Part shown: positions 34,945 through 47,589 of the stretch, piece by piece
Position numbering within the stretch: position 1 is the first letter of the stretch
Layout: every line of letters begins with the position of its first letter
Source of the DNA: Thysanoteuthis rhombus
Lineage: Eukaryota; Mollusca; Cephalopoda; Oegopsida; Thysanoteuthidae
DNA: 64,000 nucleotides
Reading direction: 5' to 3'
Assembly: GCA_963457665.1 (NCBI GenBank)
Contig: OY735237.1
Coordinates: 5,676,332 to 5,740,331, forward strand
Notes under the pieces: model-generated
Database searches by the model: none
What the model was told of the DNA's origin: nothing
What the model saw: the letters and a program-made list of their open reading frames with translations, nothing else
Program-made: the position numbers and the translations under genes

Positions 34945-35141
34945 AACCTAGTCTTCATCTTAAACTCTACCCTTTCATTGTCTGTCGTTGGACATACACC
35001 TTCCCTAAGATTTGCCCTACCTTGATCATGGGTGTCCTGTAACCAATACTTTCTATATTTGTCTAGTTTGTCATGCCTTCTTATTTTTTGCATATGATCA
35101 TTTTTTGTGGGGTAGCCACTCTTCTTATCTAGTACCAACAT
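34945..35141 (-). mobile_element. LINE 3' end fragment (family 1), minus
   Basis: The minus strand encodes KLDKYRKYWLQDTHDQG and then PTTDNER, matching the DELDKFRKYWLRNAHDKE...PTTDVKR tail of the 49 kb copy. It is heavily degenerate and lies inside the presumed twinfilin intron. Confidence 0.65.
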
Positions 35142-35749
35142 GATTCTACACTATGGGGCATGTGGCAAGCTAATCTTCGAAAAAGATTAAATTCCCTCTC
35201 ATGATTTATATGTTAAGAAACTACAAACATCAGAAACTTGATTGAGAATCAATTGTCCTGGAAGATTTGTGGTCATGAGCTTCACCAGACTCTCTCTTAC
35301 AATGATCATTTTAGCAAGACTTACAATTTGTCTGATTATTTAGTACTTGTTTAAGCATTAAGAATTGTTAATATTTGCCTACCTCCAAGTTTTGAGTTTT
35401 GAAATGCAGAGGAAGCCGTTCATTGTAATCATGGAGAATGTTATCAAATAGTTATGATCAATATCAGTCAGTTCCAAACACCTTATCTAAAATTAATAAA
35501 AAATTATCCGCATACTATAATAAAAGTTCTGGGTATTGTTTCCCAAATCTTCTGGCAAATTGTATTTAAAAGTGAATGGCTATAGGCAACTATTATTGTT
35601 AATTTATAACCTTGGAAGTAAATTGTTCCCATTTTTAAATCCTTTGCTTTATGTTATCAGCCGGTTATTGTTATTACCTGCCTCAAAGTGATCATGAGTA
35701 GCAGTTTTCATTGTATAAGTTTTATTACAAACCATCAATCAAAACTGTC

Positions 35750-36210
35750 CCTAAAATTGTCAACATAGGTTTCTCTCAGTTTTCAAGCTGGCCTGGCTGA
35801 CTGGCTGTGTACGAATGTTTCACTTGTATAGACTACACCAATGAAGCTACAGTGATAAAAATTTAGATATTTACTCCTTATCATATCTATAGAAAATATT
35901 TGTTTTTTTGTTGTTGTTATTGTTTATTTACCCCCCCCCTCCAGGTTTCAACTTACAATGTGAGTTTTTGCTAAATTGATCCCTTATTTTGTGCCTACTT
36001 GATTCTTTGAAAATTCAGAATTTGTGGTCATTTTCTAAACAAAAGGTGATAGAATTAACTTATTCGTTGATCACCCCTTTTTCCAATTTTTCAATTGATC
36101 ACCCCCAACAAGGCAAGCTGCTGAAAGGCATTGATCACATGATGATTTCTATTGAGCGATTAGCCAGACCTGTCTTATTTTCAAATATTTTGTACTGGTA
36201 GAGAATGAAA
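35750..36210 (+). repeat. Dispersed repeat (TTGATCACCC family), plus copy
   Basis: GGCCTGGCTGACTGGCTGTG, CTAAATTGATCCCTTATTTT, TCGTTGATCACCCCTTTTTC and GGCATTGATCACATGATGAT occur in order. A frame of 70 codons inside it is not considered a gene. Confidence 0.6.
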
Positions 36211-37194
36211 CTTCCAAGTGATATTAGTACCACAAATCAACCACAATGAAATCGGTCCTTCCTGTTACCAGCAGTGATGGAGATGAGTTTATATGGTAAG
36301 ACTGTATCTAGGATTTATCCTCAGGGATCAGATAAGGGTCAATGCAGCTGGGGGTTCCGGGGGCACTCCAAGCCCCATAAGTAATTTTTTAAAAAATGGC
36401 CAATTTTTGGGCTGTTTCGAGACTATTCTACAGAAAAGTAGATTTACACAGTACTCACACTTAGCCCCACCACCGCCACCACCACTGGTTGACAGTCAGT
36501 CTAGTACTTATAAAGTTCAAGTAGAGAAAAGCCATTCAGTTAGAGCCCTGCAGACAAGGGCCATTCAGTTTTTTCCAGATACATTTCTTCTACTTAGTAC
36601 TATTTTGTTTCTCACTAACTATTGCCCAGATTTTTAAAAATATTGATATATTGCCACCTCTGCCTAAATATAAATTACCATAGCCAAGTTGCTTTAATTT
36701 TTTTCATAAACCCCCCTCTCTGTAAGCTCTTATCTCTCTCTCACCCAAGATTTTACTAACCCACCTACCTAATCCTGACTCTTTAAACAATGATACAAGC
36801 TTACAAATAGCAATAAATGATTTGCTGTGTTCAAAGACTCTAACCAACTGGAGTTGTCAGTTTCAAGGAAATGAGTGTAACAGAACTGGTAGGACAAAAA
36901 AGGATGTTTTATTTTCTAAAAATACAAATTTAACCATATCCACTATACTCTCTCCATCCTACTATCTCTATCATTCCAACCAAGCTTTTCCACAAATGCC
37001 TACACTGTAATAATGCTATGTTACACGGGTGGCAAAAAAATTGTGTCCATTTCATGAAGGATTATTATTGTAAATCAAGCACCTCCTGAAAACAAGTGGA
37101 GAAAAAAAGATGAATTTAAAAAAAAAAAATGAAAAATCTTCCTGGACTATATACATTTTTCAAAGCTCTATACTGAAAAATGTGACATGGAGCA

Positions 37195-37300
37195 CTGAAA
37201 AGGTGGCAGGGATGGATAGATGAGTGAAAAGAAGATAATGCCTCTAGCCTATGTTTTTTGTTGTTTGGTTGGGTAGGCGATTGTGACTATGGTGATTCAA
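37195..37300 (-). repeat. High-copy dispersed repeat, fragment
   Basis: Only the head is recognisable on the minus strand (GAATCACCATAGTCACAATC, then GCCTACCCAACC). It is the weakest of the copies. Confidence 0.35.
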
Positions 37301-37734
37301 TATTTTGTAGATGTGGATAATAATAACTATCTACGTTTATCAATAAATTCATTAATGATAAAAAAAGCATTTATTTCATGCAACAAGTATTTCAACATAA
37401 TCTTGATTCAGTAGTGAATATTAGTATCATAGATCAATTATTCTATAGTGAAAGTTTCTGATCAAATTCAGATAATATCTGTCAGAATATGGACATTCAT
37501 CCACCCCTACATATATATATATATACACACACGTGTTGAATATATAAAATAATATGAAATATTGAAACAGCATCTATATTTCACAAAAAATATTAATTTT
37601 GATCTTACTGTGTCAGAATATGGACTTATTGATCCACCCCTGTACATGTACGTGTATAGCTACATTAATATTTTATATTTTACTGTTTATTGAAAAAGCT
37701 TTTAATATTGCACCACAATTACAGAAAAGACTAA

Positions 37735-38310
37735 AATCTGATATTGATAACATAGATTTTAGTGTTGTCTGTATTTAACCAAAGGACCAGATTGAGACTT
37801 AGCTCATACTGTTCAAATAACTTGGGTTCAACCATGTAAAAAGAAATAGTATGAACACAAACCAGATTCTTCCTGGGAAGGAAAAAAAGAAAATACTCTG
37901 GGACTTTGACATCAAGACCAGCAAGAAAAAAAAAAACAGATTTGATGTAAACAAAGAAAAGAGGTATTTGCCAGATGAAAGTTGCGGCTTTAGCGGCAGA
38001 CCACAGGATGAAAATCAAAGAAAGTGAAACATTCTAAAAATGCCATGACCTTGTGTAGAAGCTGAGAAAAAAGTGTTGAATATAAAGATTAGGGTCATGC
38101 CTAGAATAGTTGGTGCACTTGGAGTCGTGCCCAAAACATTAGAGGCAATCTTGCATCAGTTTGCAATTTGAGGAAGAGTGGAGATTGTCCAGACCACAAA
38201 GGGTGCTGGAGTCAGGAAGTATACTAAGAAAAGGTGCTGAAGATTTGTTGAGACTTGCTGTCACTCAATTTCAAGTGATAACCAACACTGATGAATTGTG
38301 TGAATAGGCA
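37735..38310 (+). mobile_element. LINE reverse-transcriptase C-terminal fragment (family 2)
   Basis: Pieces of the frame resemble the LINE C-terminal block that typically reads ADHR.KIKE, then DLARELRKLW and VIPIVVGALG. The visible remains are CAGACCACAGGATGAAAATC, GACCTTGTGTAGAAGCTGAG, AATAGTTGGTGCACTTGGAG and GAGACTTGCTGTCACTCAAT. Many stops. Two related pieces follow at 40.1-40.9 kb. Confidence 0.6.
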
Positions 38311-40079
38311 TAGACATATAATGATACTATTAATATTGATAAAAGATTTCAGAATAGATTCTATTGTTTTTCTATATCTAACTAAAAAATCAGATTTAAT
38401 CTAGACACATATAATAATAAAAGAAGTATTTAAGAGAGATTCTAACCATTAATAAGCTATGTGTATGACTCCTGTACTGTTTGTGAAAGATTCAATATGA
38501 ATTCCCAGTGTTAACAGACCAGTATTGTCAGAACACAACTAACCCAATTTTTATCAACCAGGAAGTAAAATAATCATAGTAGGCTTGGCATATAATTATT
38601 GTTAATCAAATATTTTTAAGAGGAAAAAATCTTTTTTATTAAGTTATTAAAATTTTTGACATTCTATGTACCTGCATCAGTCAAATGAAAGTATTTCTAA
38701 ACCCCAACTAAATTCAAATGTCTAATACTAGAATGAAGCATTCAGTATATGAGCTCAAAAATGCTCTGAACAAATTTTAAAAAAAACTACGAGACCACCT
38801 GGCTATTCCAGTGTGTGTCGATGGCAGTTGCCTGTGACAACTCACTTTCCATAGTGACTGCGGGGAACTAACAGAAAGAAAAATGACATATTTTCCTCAC
38901 ATTTTTTTTTTTCAAAGGGGGAAGTTGAAGAAGGAAAGAATAACATCACCAAAAACTTATGCATGAGAAAACACTGCAGTGATAAGATTCATTTGTTACT
39001 CTTGGAGAACAAATAAAACACCTGGTGTTTCTAGTGTGAGGTAACCACACACAACACAAGATTGTATTATGGGTCATCTAGAAATTGCTTGATTTCTTCA
39101 GTCTCTATTCATCCAAGTACTATTGGAAGTATCGCCTGGGAAATGATTCACCAGGTTTAATTGTTATTGGCTTCTGTACCCCAAGGGTTGGTAAAATACA
39201 ACGATAATGATTAAAACGACTTTAGGTGAGGGTTTAGTCTATACCACACTCCTCCCCTTGTGATCCAAGTTTTTATTAATTCCTCCCCCATTTTGAATTG
39301 TCATCAAGTAATTTTTCTCTACTATACAAACCTCAAATTCTTACCAGGCTAAAATTCCTTCCTTTAGGAAATTCCTCCCCAGGGAGCCAAATGACCCAGC
39401 CACCTACCCCCAGTTGAGAATCACTGAGCTATTTATTTATTTATTTTTTTCTTCATATTGAAGAGAGATAGAAAGAAAGAGAATTTCTTCATGCAGTTTG
39501 GTGTGCTTAACACTTCTTTGTATAATTACATTCTGCTCTTATCATCACTTTGACAATAACAGCAACAGTCATGCAATCCTGGCCAGAACATCTGGTTAAT
39601 GATAGTGTACGAAGAAAAACCATGTCAGATAGTGGATGTAGCTGCAATATAATCTTGATTTTATTTTATTTTCATTTGATGAAGCATCGTCAACTATTAA
39701 TGATATTTGACTTGTATTTCTTCCATCTTAGTTTTGGTTGCTTTTCATTGCAAGCGCTCAGACTGTCAATCTGCAGCTGTAAGCGGTGTAAAAACAATAG
39801 CAATACGGTGCCAATAGATCTGTGGGAGGAGAAATGACGGGTAGGTTCAAAGGTTAGGTTCGATCTTCTGCAAAACCGTAGGGTTCTGTTCTCTGAGCTT
39901 AATCGGATATGCAGGCTTCAAATGGATCTGAATTCGTGTCTCATTGAGAGCTTATCCTTTGTTTCTGATCTTTACTGTTTACTAGCAACTGTAGACTGAT
40001 GTTCTCGGTGGTTGCAATGAATCATGGCTAAAATTACAATGAAATAAATAGGTGTAGTCAACAATGAATAATGGTGAAT

Positions 40080-40420
40080 ATAAACATTTTCGAAGAGGAT
40101 AAGGCTAGAAGAGATGATGATGATGATAAAATGATATCAAAACCTTGCATAACAACTCCAGAAGTTACAAAACATGAGAGTGAAGATAGTACCTTTGATC
40201 AATGGAGTACTCAAAAAGATCCCAAAAACCTTTGCACTAAGTCTTGGTGATTTGAAGATTTATGAAAGAATCAAAACAATACAGATGAAGACCGTACTGA
40301 AATCTGTATGAATATTGAAAAGATGGCTGAAAATTTGAAGAGGCTTGGTGTCACTTGATCCCCAGTGATGTCCATTTGAAATTCTTGGTTTGAAGATGCA
40401 TGATAATAATGACAACAATA
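40080..40420 (+). mobile_element. LINE fragment (family 2), second copy
   Basis: Shares ATCCCAAAAACCTTTGCACT (the KIPK block), GGCTTGGTGTCACTTGATCC and AGCACAAACCAGAATCTG with the 37.7 kb copy. The last block leads into the third copy. Degenerate. Confidence 0.5.
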
Positions 40421-40870
40421 TAAGCACAAACCAGAATCTGTTCCAGAGAATAGAATAGGTAAAAAATTCTTTGAGAACTTGAAATTCAAATGGGTTACCC
40501 AAGCCAGGCCTGAAGACCAGATCTATTTGTTGCCAATAAGAAAAAAAGATCTGTTAGATAATGGATATTGCTTTTCCAGAGTGAAAAAGTTGAAAAGAAG
40601 TATCTGGAATATGAAGGTAACAGCTTTATCTAGGATTATCAGCACACTGAAGAACTTGGCTAAAAGATTAGAATTCAATTCCTAAGAAAAATTGAAGATG
40701 ACTGCATTACTAAAATTAGCTAGAATATTGAGGAAAGTGTTGGTTCACTGGTGAGACTTGCTGTCACTCAATCTCTAGTGAAAGCCACCAGATACTGCTG
40801 TTGTGAAAACCTGAGAGCAAAAAAATTAAAAATTACGTCATCTTCATCATTGCTATTATTATCAATAATC
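40420..40870 (+). mobile_element. LINE fragment (family 2), third copy
   Basis: It begins with the CACAAACCAGAATCTGTTCC block also seen at 37858 and continues through GTGAAAAAGTTGAAAAGAAG. It ends with GTGAGACTTGCTGTCACTCA, the same end block as 38252. Degenerate. Confidence 0.5.
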
Positions 40871-41639
40871 GGGTGTGAAAAAGCATAGTACCACAGTAAT
40901 GCCACTACAGGAGGCACACCTACTTCTAGAGAGGCCAAAATGATCATAAACAGTGAATGATTAAGAAGTGAATTGATTTAAATCATAGGTTGCTGACTTT
41001 GATTGAGGCATTTGATTAATAGTTCTTTATTGGTTGATTGATTTGAAATTTCTGCTAAAAACAACGCAAAAAATTTGTACCATTAATAAAATTTTAGCAT
41101 CAGCTTTTGGGAGGCCCATTTGGTCAGAATTCTATGTTACGAAGCATAAAAATCAATTTATCACACCCTGTTAAATGATGATGATGATGATGAAGTGGTT
41201 GTATTCTGAATACAATAGATGGTCATAATACAATGGAAATAAACTTTGAAATGATTCCTCTAGGGTCTTCCAGAGAAGGATGCATTCACTTCATTTCTCA
41301 TCAAAGATAGAAAACTCAATATAGAGGAATGAATGATAGCTGACGAAAGAGTTTATTTGTCGAGTTTTTTTAATTTTCCCCCCCCCCCTTTTTTTTCCTC
41401 TGACTTCTTCTTTTTCTCGAGTATAAACAGAAGAAAATCTTTATAAAATAATCGTACAAAATATAAAAATGGACGATTATATTTGACTACTTATTACTAG
41501 GGTGGAGTAAAAATAAAGAGTAATGCTTAAATTGAAAAATGTCAAAATCGAGATTGAAATTAATTTTGGTTGGTTGCCACCTTTTCTGTTCTTGCAATAG
41601 ACCTGAACATGTCTGGTCTATTAGCAGTACTGGATACAA

Positions 41640-41995
41640 ACTAAGTGATCAATATAATTTAATAGCATAAACTTACATCATAAATCGAACCCATAGTTGC
41701 CAGGACAGAAATGGTGGCAACTACCCCCAATTTTTTTTTCTCAATTTCAACATATTTGTCAAGTTTTAAGAATGAATAGGTGAGTGGGTAATTCTGAAAA
41801 AACAAAAAAAATTTCTAAACGTAGTAACGATTAAATGTGTACAATTTTCAGCCCTCTAACTCCAATGGTGCAGCCTGTATGCATGATGTTTACAAATGTA
41901 CATACATACATACATACATACACAGTCAGACAGACCAACTTGAAAACTGAAAGAAACCTATGTTGACAGTTTTGGTTGACTATTTCTAATTAATA
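41640..41995 (-). repeat. Dispersed repeat (related to TTGATCACCC family), partial minus copy
   Basis: AAGTGATCAATATAATTTAA, GTGCAGCCTGTATGCATGAT, a (CATA)n stretch at 41900-41921, and GACAGACCAACTTGAAAACT match the end block at 25970-26040. Confidence 0.45.
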
Positions 41996-42637
41996 CAGAC
42001 AGAAACCAACAGTAAAATCGTACTATTCATTATATAGATATATTAACAGTTCAAGCTAGTAACAAATTATTTGTGGCATGTAAAGAAGAAAAGAATCTCT
42101 ACCGAGAGAAAGAAGTTATTTTTGTACCTGTGTGAGAGAAGAGTTATAAGCACCTGCATGGATGGGGGTGGGGGTGGAGCTGGGTGCCGTAGAACACTGG
42201 GAGAAATAAGAGGGAGGGAGGGACTGGGAAAACAGCTCCACCAAACTCTACTTTATTGATTGGTAGTTAATCTTCCAATTCTTACATTCTTTTATGGCTT
42301 AGAAACTGTTGGTGCAATGATAATTCTTTCATTGTTTTGTGGTAAAACTCTTCTCAAAACCTAGGATCATGAAAGCTGCCCCCCCCCACAACGTACATTC
42401 ACACAATAGGTGGGAATATGAGGAAGAGAACCAGGGTAATCGTTTTTTGTTGTTCTGTTAAGACTATTATTACCTCTGTCAATGAAGTTGGAGAGGTATG
42501 TGTATTCGGTCGTGTTTAGCTTTCTGCCTGTCCACACAACATCTCTTAAAGCACTGGATAGATTTCATTGAAATTTTTATTGAAGAGTAGGCAACAACGT
42601 TGAGGAAAAAGAGGTGAAATTTTGAGGTGTATCCAGG

Positions 42638-42639
<2 letters not shown>

Positions 42640-42681
<42 letters not shown>
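42640..42681. repeat. (TA)n microsatellite at the 3' border of hammerhead element C
   Basis: Pure TA run ending one base before the element's 3' end. A second run (42906-42941) borders its 5' side. Confidence 0.95.
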
Positions 42682-42682
<1 letters not shown>

Positions 42683-42687
<5 letters not shown>

Positions 42688-42908
42688 GTCATCCACAGAC
42701 AGCTGTTTCAATGTATTACATCTCTTCAGTGTGGCTATAGACTTTCCATTATCCCATCCAGTACTGCGAGGCAGAATTGTAACCTTCACTTCAGACCTGC
42801 ACTATGGAACTGGACAGGCAGTAAGGCTGAATTTAAGCATTATATTTAAATTACACAGAAATCCCTCATCCACCAGAGTGCTCAATTCCTACAGAAGAGC
42901 ATTGCATA
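42683..42908 (-). mobile_element. Hammerhead-bearing retroelement copy C
   Basis: This copy of about 225 bp is flanked on both sides by pure (TA)n (42640-42681 and 42906-42927). It shares the CCAGAGTGCTCAATTC and AAGAGCATTGCA blocks with copy D and ends 5' at the second (TA)n tract. It carries the best-preserved ribozyme stem I. Confidence 0.62.
42693..42734 (-). ncRNA. Type I hammerhead ribozyme motif, intact core with covarying stem II (copy C)
   Basis: It has the same 42-nt architecture as the 16.8 kb copy. Stem I is CCACA/UGUGG with all five pairs Watson-Crick, the cores are CUGAAGA and GAAA, stem III is AC-AGCU-GU and the cleavage triplet is GUC (cut between 42698 and 42697). Stem II reads GAUGU / AAU / ACAUU. 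Relative to GUUGU/ACAAC the second pair has switched from U-A to A-U on both strands, and the first pair is now G-U. Preserved pairing despite sequence change supports a real RNA structure. It lies inside the presumed twinfilin intron, antisense to that gene. Confidence 0.8.
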
Positions 42909-43441
42909 TATATATATATATATATATGAATATATATATAATTTTGTATACATTCATGTATACGATCATGTCTCCCTACATATCTCTGAAAATTCTCAAT
43001 GAATTTCAATGAAAGTTTGTGCAAGGATGTAAACTAGGCTACGAAAAAAGTGATTATACTTGGATGGATCCATTCACAATTACCTACATCATGGTTATAT
43101 ATCCATACAATATATCATCGTCAAAAGTTCATGTCTGTCCACATGATATATCCAAAAGTTCTCGATAGATTTCTATCGAATTTTGTGGAAGGGTGAGCAA
43201 TAAGCCATGGAGGAAGTGATTAAATTTTTAGATGGATCCATGCAAAATTACTTCCCCTGACAGTGGCGTTGAGTGCTTTCTAGTTGCCAAAAAGTGTTAC
43301 ATCCATTGAAAATAATTTTCACTATCCATGGTTGCAGTTAATTACTATTTGGTTCATCTCCTATCCCCAATGTGCTTTTTAAAACATTTTGACATTTTCT
43401 TGAGGATTTGTGCCTGTACGCCAAAGTGTAGGGGAAAATTC

Positions 43442-43466
43442 TTTTTTTTTTTTTTTTTTTTTTTTT
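43442..43466. repeat. Poly-T tract
   Basis: 25 consecutive T, possibly the tail of a minus-strand retrocopy. No body was identified to its left. Confidence 0.9.
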
Positions 43467-43654
43467 CACAGAAAGAGACTAAAAATGTAGATTCTTGAAC
43501 AGACTTATCTATGATGTGACCCACTTTTCTCTCCAGGATGTTAGTATTAGAAGTTTATATAAGAATTGAGTAAAATGGCTGACAGAAAATAGAATGTGTA
43601 ATTACCAATTAATTAAAAAGCCTCAATTGTGTAACCAGGAGCTGTAAATCAGTA

Positions 43655-43987
43655 GGTAGGAAAAAAAAAGAAAAGATACAGGTGTATTTGAACTAATTAT
43701 AAAAAAAATATATCTTTTATCTAGAATTACCCCCCCCTCCATACCTGTACAAGATTCTGGTATTGTTACTCCAAAGTGACCATGGAGACCCGAAAAAGCA
43801 TTCTTTTGCAAAAGCAAAAAAATGTTTCTAGATGGTGTTTAGTGGTGTACTCAGTGCAAATCTTCAAGGTTTTAGCCCCAAAAATGTGACTAGTCGCACC
43901 AGGAGACCCTCGCAGACAAGTAAATGGAGAAGGATTGGTCAGCGGTTGATTGATTGGACCATTTGTGGGACTAAGATGATTTGATGG
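43655..43987 (-). repeat. High-copy dispersed repeat, minus copy
   Basis: The minus strand has AATCATCTTAGTCCCACAAA, GGTCCAATCAATCAACC, TCACATTTTTGGGGC, GGTCTCCATGGTCACTTTGG and TTCTAGATAAAAG, in the family order. Confidence 0.6.
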
Positions 43988-46954
43988 ACACCTTGGTTTG
44001 TTGGAAGTATGATTTCCAAGGATTAAAGCACGGGATGAAAATTGTGCATTTTTAGAAATTATTTTCTACAATTACAGAATATGAGTAAAATAACTAATAT
44101 CCCTAAACCGAACTCTTGGAAATCATATTTTTGACAGACTTACAGGTATACACCTTTTTTTTCTTCTTTTGTATCAGGTCTGTTTCCATCTGCTTCATTT
44201 ACACAAGCAATTTATATCACTTTTTTCCCCATCATCTATTTTTTTTTTTCTTTCTTTTTCTTAATTATTTGTTGGCTCAATGAAATCCATTCCTGGCATA
44301 CTCACTAATGCACGGTACATTTAATTACCTATTTTTGAAGTGTCCATTTTCTACAATTTCACTAAAGAAGATGATTGGATTATTTTGTAGTAATCAAAGG
44401 CTTACTGGATTTTCTCTTGTATAAAAAGAAAAAAAAATTGCGAGTATGTTGTGGATGGAGCTAAATTTAGTTAGTATCTCTCTCGTGGTTTCTCACTGGA
44501 GCCTAACTTGGTAGCCAAGATAACTAAATTTCCCACGGGTACTAAAGGTTGGTGTTCAAGCACTCAAGTTCAGTCAAGATCTTTGAATGAAACAAAATAT
44601 ATAATTGCGAAGGTTTATTTGGAGTAATTATCTGGTCATCAGTTTTGTCTGTAGCCTCCTAATCTTGATTTTTTTTTTTTTTCTTTTATAGACATGTCCT
44701 CACTTTTCGGTTGGTTGGTTTGTCGGTTAGTTCCAATTACGTTATTCAACAGAAAGAGGGAGGAAGGAAGAAGTGTGATGTTGTTAAAAAGTGACATCAC
44801 TAAAAGGACATCTCTTCTGAACAATTTTTTTTTTTTACTAGTTGCTATGTTGTCATAATAGAATGTATGCATTTTCGTATTTCAAAAAAGTAAAAAAAGG
44901 CCCCTTATAATTTTTGAATATTACTTGCAGAATATTTCTGTACCACAATATTTCACAAGTATGAGAATCAATTGACTCAAAGGAAGACTTATTCCTCTTA
45001 CCAATTTCATGGATGTACATCAACTTGTCTTTGACGAAAAGGGCCAAGAAATGCGGTCCTTATTTTTTATAGTGTTCCCAATATTAAATCATAGAAGTTC
45101 TCAACAAAGAGAAAATTTTAGGGTTTCGGGTGGGGGATTATGACCATAGATTGTTGGATTGAAACTGTTGGAATATTGAAATTTTGGTGCTGCTAATGTT
45201 GCTAAATTACTTATCCTTTTAAAAAAAGTCCCCGTTTTAGGGGTCCATTATGATGATAGCTTCACAATTTGTAAAACAAAAGCAGTGCATGACATTTTTG
45301 ATTTGAGAGTGAGTAGGGTTTAGTCATTAAAAAGTCCCCGTATTAAAGGAAAAGTAAGAGATTTCTAACATAATATGCTTATTATTGAGTTGGACAATCT
45401 TTGAAATGGGGAATGACTTTCTAAAATATAGTCAAAAGGGTGCATTGGCAGAAAAGGTTGAGAACCACTGATCTATTGTATAGATGAATTTCAAGCTGTA
45501 ATTATCAATTTATCTTGAAATAATTTAACGCATTATGTACCAATGAGAAATGAAATGAGCAACAATATTGTCTAAAGTAGCACAGTGTGTTTGACAACAT
45601 TGTTAAAAGCACATGTGATGGATTGTTATCTATCACATGCATTACATTGAGGAATACATTGACGAATAATAAGACCTGTGCCACTTGAGAAATCTTTCGC
45701 ATGGTTGAAGTTGGCATAATACCAATATATGTCAGTTATTTTCATGGAAGTATGAGACGAGAAAATGAAGCAGCCAACAACTCTTCAATAAGCAATTATA
45801 AAGATATTTGTTGGAAGGACAGCACACCTTAATTTGTTTTTTGTAAGGGGCAACACTTCTTGTGACCCCCCCCCAAATTCAAACATAGATGAAAAAAATC
45901 TTCATAAAGGTTCATGAATGATCTGAGATGCCCCCCACTTTAACACACCCACCAAAAAAAAAGAATAGTCCTTAATGACTTCTGATTATAATTTTGGTTA
46001 TACAAGGAGGCACAATGCAAAAGATATCAACATCCATTTTGGGGGTCCATTATGATGATAGCTTCACAATTTGTAAAACAAAAGCAGTGCATGACATTTT
46101 TGATTTGAGAGTGGGTGGGGTTTTAGTCATTAATTGGCTCTCTGGGGAGCTTGTCACAAGGTGGTTTGTTACTAGAGAATTTGATTCTAACATTCGCCTG
46201 ACACTGATTAGAATAATCTATCAGATTCAACACCTTTTGGACCTTTTAACAAATATCATATCCAAATTAATTCTGGAAGCTTTATCTTTATTTGACCTCA
46301 TTTATAAGTGGATACTTAAATCCTGTTAGTCACTCTTGCTCTGTATTGGAGAGAAGCTTGAAAACTTTTAAAAAGAATTCTGAGTTTTTCCAGATAAATT
46401 TGAATGTCAGGTGTCTCAAAAATATTCAAAAGCATCTTACTTGGTTAATTTTCATATTTACTGATGAGACGGTGCTCAAGTAAAACATTTATTTTCCAAG
46501 TTGTTTGAAATTCTGTTGTACACAGGTTTATTCCTACTAATCTTCTCATCTTTTGATCACAGTAAGGAGAGTGCAGTGGCAAAAATAGTATATTTTTACA
46601 ATTTCTAAAAGATGAATATTTATCTGAATAAACCAATGCAATTTTAACTTCTAATTCATTCAAAATACTTTGTTTTCATTTATTTATTTTTTTTATCTGA
46701 ACTTAAGGATTTGAACAATTATTGTCTGAAGTTCTGACATAAAGTCTCTTCATTATTACTCTTTGAAAAAAAAATAGTATCCTCATCCTTTTGTTATGGC
46801 CAATGTAGTGTTTGTTCTTCAGAATGCATTGTTGGAATCCAGAATGAGGAAATACAGGAATACTTTGCTTTCTTGAACTAATAGTTTGAAGGAGAAAAAA
46901 TATGTATGAAATCTTTCAAATGCTATGTAAATAAAGAATGATAAAACAATGTTC

Positions 46955-47263
46955 AAACAAAAGAGTAAACTAGAATTCCAAGGGAAAGTATGAATCATAT
47001 TCTATGTTGGCGGTGATTAATGAATAAATTACTATGCGAGCTTTGGGCTATGAACACTAGAAAAACGCATGAATTTTCAAAAAACAAATAGGCACAAAGT
47101 AGTGACCAATTTAGCATAAAATTACATTCCATATTGAACCCCCACTAAAAACCTATTTTGAAGGGGAATTTTCAAAAAACAAAAAAAAAAATTCTCCCTA
47201 CTTACTGTGCGTGTGCAAAATTCCAAGTTTCTATTCTGAATGTTGAGGACAGGGAAAGGCCGG
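46955..47263 (+). repeat. Dispersed repeat, first part of the copy split by element D
   Basis: It matches about 6895-7260 in block order (CCAAGGGAAAGTATGAATCA, then GACCAATTTAGCATAAAATT, then GTGCAAAATT). It is interrupted at 47264 by (TA)n plus hammerhead element D; the rest resumes near 47590. Confidence 0.55.
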
Positions 47264-47264
47264 A

Positions 47265-47329
<65 letters not shown>
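47264..47329. repeat. (TA)n microsatellite at the 3' border of hammerhead element D
   Basis: About 65 bp of TA with a single CA interruption, separating the host repeat from element D. Confidence 0.95.
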
Positions 47330-47334
<5 letters not shown>

Positions 47335-47587
47335 GTCATCCACAATTGTTGTATTACAACTCTTCGATGTGGCTATAGACAATCTGTTATTCCATCCAGT
47401 ACTATGAGTCAGGATCAAAACCTTTCCTTCCACTGAGCCACGGAACTGGATGATCAGTGAGGCAGAATTCAAGCGATATATTCTATTTTTTGCTTAAATC
47501 CTCCATCCACCAGAGTGCTCTATTCCTATGGAAGAGCATTGCATAAGGCTTACAATGAACGAGTTTCCTCACTTAAAGAGTATTCAA
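47330..47587 (-). mobile_element. Hammerhead-bearing retroelement copy D, nested in another repeat
   Basis: This copy of about 255 bp has its 3' end at a (TA)n tract (47264-47329). It interrupts a longer dispersed repeat whose uninterrupted relative lies at about 6890-7375. The ribozyme is deleted (remnant at 47340-47372). Confidence 0.6.
47340..47372 (-). ncRNA. Broken hammerhead ribozyme remnant (copy D)
   Basis: Stem II GUUGU-AAU-ACAAC and stem I arm CCACA remain. A 9-base deletion removes stem III, the GUC triplet and part of the GAAA core, and the first core now reads UCGAAGA. It cannot be an active hammerhead. Together with copies A-C it shows that the family decays by ordinary mutation. 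Confidence 0.7.
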
Positions 47588-47589
47588 CC

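Noticed and set aside
40479-40685. 68-codon plus-strand frame
   Set aside because: It lies within a degenerate LINE family 2 fragment and does not match a host gene.
47340-47372. Functional hammerhead at copy D
   Set aside because: Stem III, the cleavage triplet and part of the GAAA core are deleted.
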